DNA from: Leptotrichiaceae bacterium
Lineage (GTDB): Bacteria > Fusobacteriota > Fusobacteriia > Fusobacteriales > Leptotrichiaceae
Assembly (NCBI GenBank): GCA_030532815.1
Contig: JAUNKI010000035.1
Coordinates: 1-14,801, forward strand
Length of the DNA: 14,801 bases
Reading direction: 5' to 3'
Below, piece by piece: positions 6,473 to 12,517 of the stretch. How positions within the stretch are numbered: the first letter of the stretch is position 1; each line of letters opens with the position of its first letter. Position numbers and translations under genes: made by a program. Under the pieces are notes generated by a model. The model was not told where the DNA came from. It was given only the letters and a program-made list of their open reading frames with translations, and ran no database searches.

Positions 6473-7676
6473 ACTGTGTCATTATTTCGGTATAACGTGA
6501 AGATTTCATATTTTCTATTTTTTCAGAAAGCTGTTTTCTGTCCTCTTCGGATAAATCCGTTTTATTTATATTTCTGACATTGTTATTTTCAAAAATAAGC
6601 TCGGAAACCAACTTTAGCAATTTTCCTTCTATCAAATCATTTTTAGAATATTCTATAACGGAAATAAGCTCTTCTCCGAATAATGTTCTTATTTCCAAAG
6701 TGTCCTGATTATAAGTTACTTCATGACCTTTTTCCGTTTCCTTAATTTCAGCTTTTGTTCCGTTATTTATCTGTACTTCTCCTGAAGAATTTTTGTTTTC
6801 TTTCCCCAAAGCCTTAAATTTCATTTCTCCGTTATTTATTGAAACATCCGAAATGGAAATTTCCGAAATATTTTCCATTTTCTTCATTAACTTCACGGCT
6901 TTTAACGATTTATTCAAAGATGCGGAAATCTCTTTCCCTTTATCTAAAAATATGTACGAATTTATATTCTGAATATCATTTAAAGATATAAGTCTTTCAA
7001 GCTTAACAAGCTCTTCTGAAATATTTTCCAAAACAGTGCCTCTTTCAATTTCAACTTCGTACACTGTTTTCCCTATTTTCTCTTTCTGTGTATTAATATC
7101 CTTTGTAAGGAAACTAAGTTCCTTATTAAGTTCCGTTAATTTCTGTGCTTTACTTTTTAAGTCTACCAGTCCGTTATAATCCTGTTTCATTTTATTTGTC
7201 AAATTGACTTTTTCCCTCACATTTTGAGAAAAATCGTCTATATTTCTGTTGAGGCTCTCTATTTTTGACATTGCTTCCTTTATATAACTTTCTGTTGTTT
7301 TCCTGAATTTTTCATTTTCTATGGGAATATTGATTTTTTCAAGAAAAGCGTCTACTCTGGAATCAGGTGCATTGTATACTGCCTGCAAATCCACTTCCTG
7401 AAGTTCCATAGCGGATAGTTCTACTTTCGGTACTGCCCCGAAAATACCGCTTCCTTTTAAACTGATTTTGGCTTTTCCTTTTCCTAATTTTTCTCCGCCC
7501 AATACAAAATTGTCAAATAAAATTTCTCTGTCTTTAATTGAAAATCTCAGATTTTGAAATTCCGTATTATCAGTTTTTGTCATATGAAAAAGAATTTTAT
7601 TTGAAAAAATCACACATCCTAAAGCCGCAATTACTCCGATTACGACTAAAATCAGCAGGAATTTTAAAAACTTCAT
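6429..7676 (-). CDS. Membrane-anchored coiled-coil envelope protein of unknown function
   Basis: This 415-residue protein has one N-terminal membrane helix (about 4-25, FLKFLLILVVIGVIAALG) and a large domain expected outside the inner membrane. Residues 35-110 look like an AsmA-type beta segment (FSIKDREILFDNFVLGGEKLG, then KISLKGSGIFG and VELSAMELQEVDLQA). Residues about 115-250 are rich in E/K/L/N heptads and should form a long coiled coil. Residues 280-345 are again beta-like. The layout recalls the poorly characterised TIGR03545-type proteins of outer-membrane bacteria, but I cannot confirm that by eye. AGGAGG lies 8 bases before the ATG. The last residues (ETYGRCDKRYL) read like out-of-frame sequence and overlap the next ORF, so a frameshift near the 3' end is possible. 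Confidence 0.72.
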   Translation of the reverse strand: MKFLKFLLILVVIGVIAALGCVIFSNKILFHMTKTDNTEFQNLRFSIKDREILFDNFVLGGEKLGKGKAKISLKGSGIFGAVPKVELSAMELQEVDLQAVYNAPDSRVDAFLEKINIPIENEKFRKTTESYIKEAMSKIESLNRNIDDFSQNVREKVNLTNKMKQDYNGLVDLKSKAQKLTELNKELSFLTKDINTQKEKIGKTVYEVEIERGTVLENISEELVKLERLISLNDIQNINSYIFLDKGKEISASLNKSLKAVKLMKKMENISEISISDVSINNGEMKFKALGKENKNSSGEVQINNGTKAEIKETEKGHEVTYNQDTLEIRTLFGEELISVIEYSKNDLIEGKLLKLVSELIFENNNVRNINKTDLSEEDRKQLSEKIENMKSSRYTEIMTQYEDETYGRCDKRYL

Positions 7677-7718
7677 ATTACGCCTCCTTTTTTATAAATT
7701 CTGTTTTTCAATATCCTT

Positions 7719-8111
7719 TTATTTCAGCTGATTAAGCAGTCTGCCCGCAGCAAGATAAAACGAATTCATATTGTTGTCCCTTATAATCTGATACGTTCTT
7801 GCAAGAAATTCTCTTTTTGTCATTCTTATGTTTTTTTCTTTTAACAGCTTATTCAGACTTTCTACTGTAACCTGCTTAATCTGAGCCGCATCTTCATATA
7901 CTTTCTGATCAATAAAAGCAACTATTTTCTGATCTGTAGCATCAAATTTTCCGTCTACTTCTCCGACTGAACTGTTGTTCTTCGACGTTCCTCCTTTAGA
8001 TGTCCCTGAACTTCCTGTAGAACCTGAGATACCGGCATAAGGATCACCTGCAGTACATGAAATCATAATTACGGACATCAGTAACATAATAAAATAACTT
8101 TTCTTTATCAT
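7719..8111 (-). CDS. Small hypothetical lipoprotein
   Basis: This 130-residue predicted lipoprotein has the signal sequence MIKKSYFIMLLMSVIMISC, with lipobox MISC and the lipidated cysteine at C19. A flexible glycine/serine/threonine-rich linker follows (about 27-50, GSTGSSGTSKGGTSK), then a mostly helical C-terminal domain (about 55-130) containing AFIDQKVYEDAAQIKQVTVE and KNIRMTKREFLARTYQIIR. I do not recognise the domain. The frame runs five codons further to a TTG at 8126, but that codon is part of the GAGAGGA ribosome binding site for the ATG at 8109-8111, so the ATG is used. It sits between the parvulin-like lipoprotein and the membrane-anchored coiled-coil protein with gaps of about 43 bp, so all are probably one envelope operon. 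Confidence 0.78.
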   Translation of the reverse strand: MIKKSYFIMLLMSVIMISCTAGDPYAGISGSTGSSGTSKGGTSKNNSSVGEVDGKFDATDQKIVAFIDQKVYEDAAQIKQVTVESLNKLLKEKNIRMTKREFLARTYQIIRDNNMNSFYLAAGRLLNQLK

Positions 8112-8154
8112 ATATTTTCCTCTCAAATATTTTTTAATATTTATATTTAAAATT

Positions 8155-9051
8155 TTACTTTCCGGACTCGGACAATTTTACCGTTTCCTTATTTATTTTA
8201 TCCAGCTTATATTCCCTTGCAATGTCTTCAATGAATCTTTGTGTTTCTTCCTGTCTTTTTGCAGCTTTCATCTGGGCTTTTATCTGATCCTTTACTTTAT
8301 CAAAGGCTTCCACTCCTTTAGGATATCTTTCCAGAAGTTTTACTACATAAGCTTCATCTCCGACTACTATTACACTGTCAGCTATCTGACCGTTTTTAAG
8401 GGATTTTACCGCTTCACTCACAGGAGCATATTTTGCAGAAAGATCAGACATTTTTATTACATCAGTTTCTCCTGTGGATCCGTTCTGAGCTCCAGTATAT
8501 TTTTTTACCAGTTCTCCGAACTTTTCAGGATTTGCCTTTGCTTCTTTTAGAGCTTCTTCTGCTTTGTTTTTCTCACTTGCAGGAGTAACAATCAGTTGTA
8601 ACCTTACTTCATCTTCAGGTCTTTCAAAGTTTGCCTTGTTTGCTTCATATATTTTTTTTGCTTCATCATCAGATATATTTATGGAATTCAGCCTGTCCAT
8701 CATGACAACTGATGCAAGGAGATTTTCTTTGGCTATTTCTATTCCGTCCGTATATTTTTTACTTTTATCAAGTTTCTTTTCTTTCGCTTTAAGGGCAAAA
8801 GCCTTAGCAGTGGCTATATTCTGCACAATATTGATTTTCATCTGTTCCAGCTGTTCTTTAGGAAGTTCTTTCAGTTCAACTCCCGCAGCTTCAAGATTTC
8901 TTTCCAGTTCATAATTAAGTTCGGATTCGTAAACCTTTATTTTCTTATCCTCAGATATAAATACCACCTTTCCGCTTTTTCCCGAATTTCCACATGCAAG
9001 TACAAAAACGCACAATATGGTAATAACTAAAAGTTTCATTTTATTTTTCAT
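8155..9051 (-). CDS. SurA/PrsA-like parvulin-fold lipoprotein (probable chaperone)
   Basis: This 298-residue lipoprotein (lipobox VLAC, C20) has the SurA/PrsA layout: a helical SurA_N-like region (about 35-135), a PpiC-like region (about 142-245, from EVRLQLIVTP to EAYVVKLLERY) and a final helix. Such proteins help secreted and outer-membrane proteins fold. The parvulin active-site histidines are missing: the usual SHIL strand is LQLI and the usual GYHII strand is AYVVK. It is probably a chaperone without prolyl isomerase activity. GGAGG precedes the ATG at 9049-9051; a TTG at 9063 in the same frame falls within that ribosome binding site and is rejected. It is the first gene of the five-gene envelope run. 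I see no convincing promoter in the 170 bp upstream. Confidence 0.85.
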   Translation of the reverse strand: MKNKMKLLVITILCVFVLACGNSGKSGKVVFISEDKKIKVYESELNYELERNLEAAGVELKELPKEQLEQMKINIVQNIATAKAFALKAKEKKLDKSKKYTDGIEIAKENLLASVVMMDRLNSINISDDEAKKIYEANKANFERPEDEVRLQLIVTPASEKNKAEEALKEAKANPEKFGELVKKYTGAQNGSTGETDVIKMSDLSAKYAPVSEAVKSLKNGQIADSVIVVGDEAYVVKLLERYPKGVEAFDKVKDQIKAQMKAAKRQEETQRFIEDIAREYKLDKINKETVKLSESGK

Positions 9052-9221
9052 TTTATCCTCCAATAAATTTATTTATATAACAATAATTCACAAACTTTTT
9101 TTTATTAATAGCTTTATTTTTTATTAACTGTATTATTTGTCTGCATTTAATATTTATCGTGAATTTTACTAAAGTATAACTCATAAATATTAGATTTCTC
9201 TATGATTTTTTAAATTTTATT

Positions 9222-9896
9222 TTATAATTCCCGTTCTTTCCAGCATTTTTCATTAAAATCTCCTTTTTTCATTCCGGAAACATATTTATTTCCTTTAACA
9301 TAAAAACGTAAAGGCTTCCGAGTCCATATTCCCTTATCAGGAATTCCTATTCTCGGAGAATTCATTATTTTTTCAGGTGTTCTGCTCATTCCGAAATTAA
9401 TATACAATGTATTTTCATTTATTTTTTGTGTATTTTTATTTATAACCGATATTTCGGACATATTGAATTTATCATTTATTCCTATGGCTTTTGTAAGTTT
9501 ACCCGGACCGTTACTTACAAGGATACCTGTTTTACCTCTGTTTATTTCCATTATCTCCAGTCCGTCTACAGGCTCTATTCCTCTTATAAGGACTGCCTGA
9601 GGATTTCCTTCTTCACATGCGACTATATTGAGCATTTTATGAGTGTGCATTGTGTAAATATACACCGTTCCCTCTTTCCTATACAACGCTTCCACTTTCG
9701 GAGTTCTTTTCCCTTTATAACTGTGACACGCTTTATCAATAATTCCGAGATATGCTTCAGTTTCAGTAATATAGCCTGACAGTATATTATCCTTATTTTT
9801 CACTATTACCAGTTTTCCAAGTAAATTCTTTGCCAATGTTATCGTATCCTGCCTGAAAAATTCTTTAAGTAAATTTTTTTCATTTTCCTTTTTCAT
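9222..9896 (-). CDS. 3-methyladenine DNA glycosylase (AAG/MPG family)
   Basis: This 224-residue enzyme removes alkylated purines (3-methyladenine, hypoxanthine and related bases) from DNA to begin base excision repair. Residues equivalent to the human AAG active site are all visible: the general base E47 and Y49 in ETEAYLG (45-51), H58 in ACHS, and N90 in MLNIV. Other family landmarks are FFRQDTITLAKNLLGK (13-28), GTVYIYTMHTHKM (76-88), VSNGPGKLTKAIGI (127-140) and the C-terminal SPRIGIPDKG (180-189). The length is typical for bacterial members. AAGGGA lies about 10 bases ahead of the ATG. The gene is alone between the envelope operon and a divergent secreted-protein gene, with its own likely promoter at 9945-9973. 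Confidence 0.95.
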   Translation of the reverse strand: MKKENEKNLLKEFFRQDTITLAKNLLGKLVIVKNKDNILSGYITETEAYLGIIDKACHSYKGKRTPKVEALYRKEGTVYIYTMHTHKMLNIVACEEGNPQAVLIRGIEPVDGLEIMEINRGKTGILVSNGPGKLTKAIGINDKFNMSEISVINKNTQKINENTLYINFGMSRTPEKIMNSPRIGIPDKGIWTRKPLRFYVKGNKYVSGMKKGDFNEKCWKEREL

Positions 9897-9944
9897 TTTT
9901 TAAAATCCCTTTTTCAGTTTTTCTCACTATTTTCTATATTTTAC

Positions 9945-9973
9945 ATTATATTGAATTATTTTTCCAGTATGAA
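9945..9973 (-). promoter_or_regulatory. Probable promoter of the DNA glycosylase gene
   Basis: The minus strand has -35 TTCATA (9968-9973) and -10 TATAAT (9945-9950) at 17-bp spacing, about 50 bp before the gene start. Confidence 0.5.
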
Positions 9974-10006
9974 AAATAATTATAGTATTTTCTGTTTTCA
10001 GTATGG

Positions 10007-10012
10007 TAAAAT
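10007..10012 (+). promoter_or_regulatory. Probable promoter of the secreted lysozyme-like gene (extended -10)
   Basis: The plus strand reads TATGGTAAAAT, a TGn-extended -10 with hexamer TAAAAT at 10007-10012. No clear -35. AAGGAGG (10024-10030) and the ATG at 10039 follow, so the transcript leader would be only about 20 nt. It sits back to back with the glycosylase promoter. Confidence 0.45.
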
Positions 10013-10038
10013 AAAAGAAAACCTAAGGAGGAATTAAA

Positions 10039-10923
10039 ATGAAAAAACCGGAATCCAAATTTAAAAGAAAAGTTTTAATCATTACTTCTGTACTGCCACT
10101 TTTGTTATTTTCCCACACTCCCGCAAATCAGCCGAAAAAGTCACTTTCCAAAATTTCGGTAAAAACTGTAAAAAAATCCAAGATTTCTTCTAAAAAACCT
10201 GAAATTTCCATTTCAAAAAAAGAACTGGATATAGTAGCTGAAAAAGTTTTTAAAAATGAAGCTTCAGGTCTGAAAAGTAATTTAGTACATTGGAATACAG
10301 GAGAAAATTTCCCTTCTCTCGGTATAGGGCACTTTATATGGTACAAAAAAAATGAAAAGGGAATTTTCGAGGAAAGTTTTCCTCCACTTGTAGAATATTT
10401 TAAATCCAGAAATGTAAAATTACCTGAAATTATTGAAAAAAATAAATATGCCCCATGGACAAGCAGAGAAGAACTCATGAAACTGAAAGAAGAAAAAAAC
10501 GCCGACATTGAAGAATTGACGGAATTTCTGTACAGCACTAAAGATATACAGATTGAGTTTATTTATAAACGTCTGGAAGCTTCCCTCGAAAAAATGCTGA
10601 CTGCTTCCCAAAACAAGGAAAATGTGAAAAAACAGTTTTACAGGGTAGCAAATTCTCCCAACGGGCTTTATCCTTTAATCGACTATGTTAATTTTAAAGG
10701 AGAAGGTACAAATATTAATGAAAGATACAACGGACAGGGTTGGGGATTACTTCAGGTCCTTGAAAATATGAAAGGAAATGGTTCAGGTAAAGCAGCTCTT
10801 GCTGAATTCAGTGATTCTGCAAAATTTGTCCTGCAGAGAAGGGTAAACAACTCGGATCCTTCAAGAAATGAAAAAAAATGGCTGGAAGGCTGGTTTAAAA
10901 GGTGTGATACTTACAAAGAATAA
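10039..10923 (+). CDS. Secreted lysozyme-like protein of an uncharacterised conserved family
   Basis: This 294-residue protein has a signal sequence (basic KFKRK, then VLIITSVLPLLLF, likely cleaved near residue 29), a lysine/serine-rich linker (about 30-58) and one conserved domain (about 60-294). Strong blocks are NEASG (73-77), VHWNTGENFPSLGIGHFIWY (83-102), DYVNFKGEG (215-223), YNGQGWGLLQVL (230-241) and WFKRCDTY (285-292). I recall similar blocks in unnamed secreted proteins of other diderms. The order Glu74, then SLGIGH about 20 residues later, resembles the catalytic Glu and TIGYGH motif of T4-type lysozymes, so I infer a peptidoglycan-acting enzyme in the periplasm; this is not proven. 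It is the only plus-strand gene. Its AAGGAGG ribosome binding site is 8 bases before the ATG. Confidence 0.85.
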   Translation: MKKPESKFKRKVLIITSVLPLLLFSHTPANQPKKSLSKISVKTVKKSKISSKKPEISISKKELDIVAEKVFKNEASGLKSNLVHWNTGENFPSLGIGHFIWYKKNEKGIFEESFPPLVEYFKSRNVKLPEIIEKNKYAPWTSREELMKLKEEKNADIEELTEFLYSTKDIQIEFIYKRLEASLEKMLTASQNKENVKKQFYRVANSPNGLYPLIDYVNFKGEGTNINERYNGQGWGLLQVLENMKGNGSGKAALAEFSDSAKFVLQRRVNNSDPSRNEKKWLEGWFKRCDTYKE

Positions 10924-10973
10924 AAATACATTAGTCCCGATGCAGTAATTACAAATTTCAAATCGGAATTATT

Positions 10974-11120
10974 ATAAAGGATTGTCCGTAATCCGAAGAT
11001 TATTTTTAAACTGTAATATATTTTTTAATTACAGACTGTTATTTTTATTAATTTTATAAAAATGGCAGTAGTATATAATATTTACAGCTTAATATTTTTA
11101 TTTACGGGACAATCCTTTAT
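10974..11120. repeat. MITE-like element, copy 4 (147 bp)
   Basis: ATAAAGGATTGTCCGTAA at 10974-10991 pairs with TTTACGGGACAATCCTTTAT at 11101-11120, with a single unpaired base. The interior shares TTTTTATTAATTTTATAAAA and an AATATTTTTATTTA block at the right end with the elements at 1617 and 5244. Lying between the secreted-protein gene and boundary repeat A, its hairpin could also limit readthrough from both sides. Confidence 0.6.
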
Positions 11121-11143
11121 TTATCTTTTCAGGAAAAGAATTA

Positions 11144-11217
11144 ATGAGGGCTCATTTCTGCCCTCATACTATCACTATCCTGTTATGGTCTTTCCCTCCT
11201 TTGTCAACTTCGACAAT
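11144..11217 (-). repeat. Toxin-cassette boundary repeat A with hairpin
   Basis: A perfect 8-bp stem (ATGAGGGC 11144-11151 with GCCCTCAT 11160-11167) is followed by CTATCCTGTTA (11175-11185) and a CCTCCTTTG stretch. The same arrangement, with identical spacing, recurs at 12434-12503. Both copies lie just 3' of immunity-type genes read on the minus strand. After the stem the minus strand continues TAATTCTTTT, so copy A may also terminate transcription. Confidence 0.62.
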
Positions 11218-11235
11218 GCGGGAAAGTAAATAATA

Positions 11236-11545
11236 CTAAAATATATAAAGTAAAATTGGAGATAAAATTATAAAACATAGTATTACCAATTCATTCAATA
11301 ACGGTTTTCTTTCTCTAAAAAAATATTGATTTAATAGTAAAATTAAACATAATGCACTTATATATATAAATTCCTGTTCGTTTTAGAATAATATCATCAC
11401 CATTAATATTTTTTAATATCATATTATCCAATTTACGAATAATAACAAAAGAAATTATATAGTTTATCCAGTAAAAAAATTTCTTTTTTTCTGGAACGAG
11501 AAGAAATAAATATATTTTTTCTAAAAACTTACTTACTTTTTTCAT
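11236..11545 (-). pseudogene. Frameshifted small membrane protein (putative immunity protein)
   Basis: The ATG at 11543-11545, with an AGGGGGG ribosome binding site, opens a frame that reads MKKVSKFLEKIYLFLLVPEK and stops at 11315 after 76 codons. The last 17 residues look random. Shifting frame at the (TA)5 tract at 11359-11368 gives a protein continuing to a TAG at 11236-11238 (ISALCLILLLNQYFF, later ILSPILLYIF), about 103 residues with two membrane helices. That composite matches the neighbouring small membrane protein along its length (ILKRTGIYIY against ILKKTGIFIY, then LILLLNQ against LILLINQ). One more TA unit would restore the frame, so this is either a recent pseudogene or a slippage-switched gene. 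Position directly after a toxin-tip ORF suggests an immunity protein for a membrane-acting toxin. Confidence 0.7.
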
Positions 11546-11563
11546 TATATTTCCCCCCTAATT

Positions 11564-11986
11564 TTATGGTCTAATAGATTTTGGAGTAAGTGGTGTAATT
11601 TTTGGTCTTAACCTTCTCGGAGTTACATAAACATCTACCTTTGCCTGCCCTGATTTTGAAATATATTCATTATACATTTTTATTCTATTTTTTAACTCAT
11701 TAATATTTTTTATTTTTTCGCCTACCACTCTACTATTTGCTGTTGCAAGTTCCTTTTTTATTATACTTTTACTATTTGTCAATCCCTTCAATATTTCTTC
11801 TTCACTATATCCCATTAAATAAGCTGTCACTTCTCTGGTTCTTTCTATTTCTGACATTGCAATTATTATTTGCTGCTTAGACAATTCTTCTGGCTCCGTT
11901 GAATTTGGAGTGGTATTACTATTTCTTCCTATTACTGCACTTAATATACCTCCTGCAACTCCTGTGCTTACTTTCCATATTCCCAA
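11564..11986 (-). CDS. Orphan toxin tip, 5'-truncated C-terminal fragment of a large surface toxin
   Basis: This fragment of about 140 residues opens with VLGIWKVSTGVAGGILSAVIG, a glycine-rich hydrophobic stretch resembling the inside of a large filamentous toxin rather than a protein start. A helical segment follows (about 32-110, LSKQQIIIAMSEIERTREVT and KNINELKNRIKMYNEYI) and a short basic proline-rich end (TPRRLRPKITPLTPKSIRP). The frame is open only from an in-frame TGA at 12014-12016 and contains no ATG; TTG at 11984-11986 with TTAGGA just upstream could start translation. It contains no cysteine. The frameshifted small membrane protein follows 18 bp later. The arrangement matches orphan CdiA-CT/immunity cassettes, in which a toxin end lacks its delivery region. 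Activity is unknown; it could be a remnant. Confidence 0.55.
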   Translation of the reverse strand: MGIWKVSTGVAGGILSAVIGRNSNTTPNSTEPEELSKQQIIIAMSEIERTREVTAYLMGYSEEEILKGLTNSKSIIKKELATANSRVVGEKIKNINELKNRIKMYNEYISKSGQAKVDVYVTPRRLRPKITPLTPKSIRP

Positions 11987-12060
11987 AACTTTTCCTAACC
12001 TAATTCTTTTCTCTCAAAGAAAATAAAATAAGTTATATACAAAGTTAAAAATATTTCTCT

Positions 12061-12297
12061 TTATAGATTAAAACAATAAATTAAAATAGGAGAAAATATT
12101 CCAATTAATAACTCTATTATTTCTTTTTTATTAGGCTTTTCTTTAGAATAAATTGATTGATTTATCAATAAAATTAAACATCCTAAACTTAAATAGATAA
12201 AAATTCCAGTCTTTTTTAAAATTAAATTATTTGAACTATTTTTCAAAAGATAATTCATAAAAACTAAAATAACATAAAAAGCTATAAAATCTATCAT
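12061..12297 (-). CDS. Small two-helix membrane protein, putative immunity protein (5' end probably frameshifted)
   Basis: The 78-residue ORF has two hydrophobic segments (about 2-18 and 27-47) and a hydrophobic C-terminus (GIFSPILIYCF). It is a paralogue of the frameshifted protein at 11236-11545. That paralogue has about 24 more N-terminal residues, and matching sequence exists here too: reading upstream in the same frame gives KLENVYFYLFRNQSKSRRDK before the Met. An ATG at 12369-12371 with GGAAAG upstream fits as the original start but is one base out of frame because of an A9 tract (12355-12363); ten A residues would join them. The present protein may start at 12297 (AGAAGAG upstream) or depend on slippage at the A tract. 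Likely the immunity partner of the deleted toxin whose tail lies at 12391-12435. Confidence 0.55.
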   Translation of the reverse strand: MIDFIAFYVILVFMNYLLKNSSNNLILKKTGIFIYLSLGCLILLINQSIYSKEKPNKKEIIELLIGIFSPILIYCFNL

Positions 12298-12354
12298 CTT
12301 ATCTCTTCTGCTCTTAGATTGATTTCTAAATAAGTAAAAATATACATTTTCTAA

Positions 12355-12363
12355 TTTTTTTTT
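12355..12363 (-). other. A9 homopolymer tract that breaks the reading frame
   Basis: Nine consecutive A residues on the coding strand, directly after ATG AAT AT. With nine the frame meets TAG at once; with ten it runs into the small membrane protein gene. A candidate site for replication or transcriptional slippage. Confidence 0.5.
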
Positions 12364-12390
12364 ATATTCATAAATTTCACTTTCCTTATG

Positions 12391-12435
12391 TTAAAATAAT
12401 ATCGTTTCTTTTCCAGCTTTATCTTTTGGGTTCAT
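12391..12435 (-). pseudogene. Residual toxin tail (last ~13 codons)
   Basis: Immediately next to boundary repeat B the minus strand reads NPKDKAGKETILF and a TAA (12391-12393), preceded by an ATG inside the repeat's stem and an in-frame TGA. This looks like the C-terminus of a toxin-type protein whose body was replaced by the repeat. The ribosome binding site and start of the small membrane protein follow at once, as expected of a toxin/immunity junction. It is very short, so the call rests mainly on position. Confidence 0.35.
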
Positions 12436-12503
12436 GAGGGCTCATTGCCACCCTCATATTCCCGCTATCCTGTTACACTTTGTTCTTCCTCTCCTTTGAC
12501 AAT
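12434..12503 (-). repeat. Toxin-cassette boundary repeat B with hairpin
   Basis: ATGAGGG (12434-12440) and CCCTCAT (12451-12457) form a 7-bp stem. ATGAGGGCTCATT, CCCTCATA and CTATCCTGTTA (12465-12475) are shared with repeat A at the same spacing, followed by a related TCTCCTTTG stretch. It lies 14 bp after the second exported immunity gene and abuts the residual toxin tail. Confidence 0.62.
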
Positions 12504-12517
12504 ATGAAGAAATTTTA

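Larger units (their letters stand above)
10924..11235. other. Intergenic junction between core genes and the toxin region
   Basis: About 310 bp without a gene. It holds a weak hairpin (CCGAT/ATCGG, 10937-10966) after the secreted-protein gene, the MITE-like element (10974-11120), and boundary repeat A (11144-11217). This marks the edge between conserved single-copy genes and the accessory toxin region. Confidence 0.55.

Noticed and set aside
8239..8914. Plus-strand open frames opposite the parvulin-like gene
   Set aside because: They are F/S-rich antisense shadows of a well-supported minus-strand gene. The same applies to plus-strand frames at 478-705, 2857-3039, 3861-4463, 7538-7735, 9426-9779 and 12480-12683, and to minus-strand frames at 10128-10611.
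9052..9063. Upstream TTG start for the parvulin-like lipoprotein
   Set aside because: The TTG and following codons are the GGAGG ribosome binding site of the ATG at 9051. The same reasoning rejects the TTG at 8126 for the small lipoprotein.
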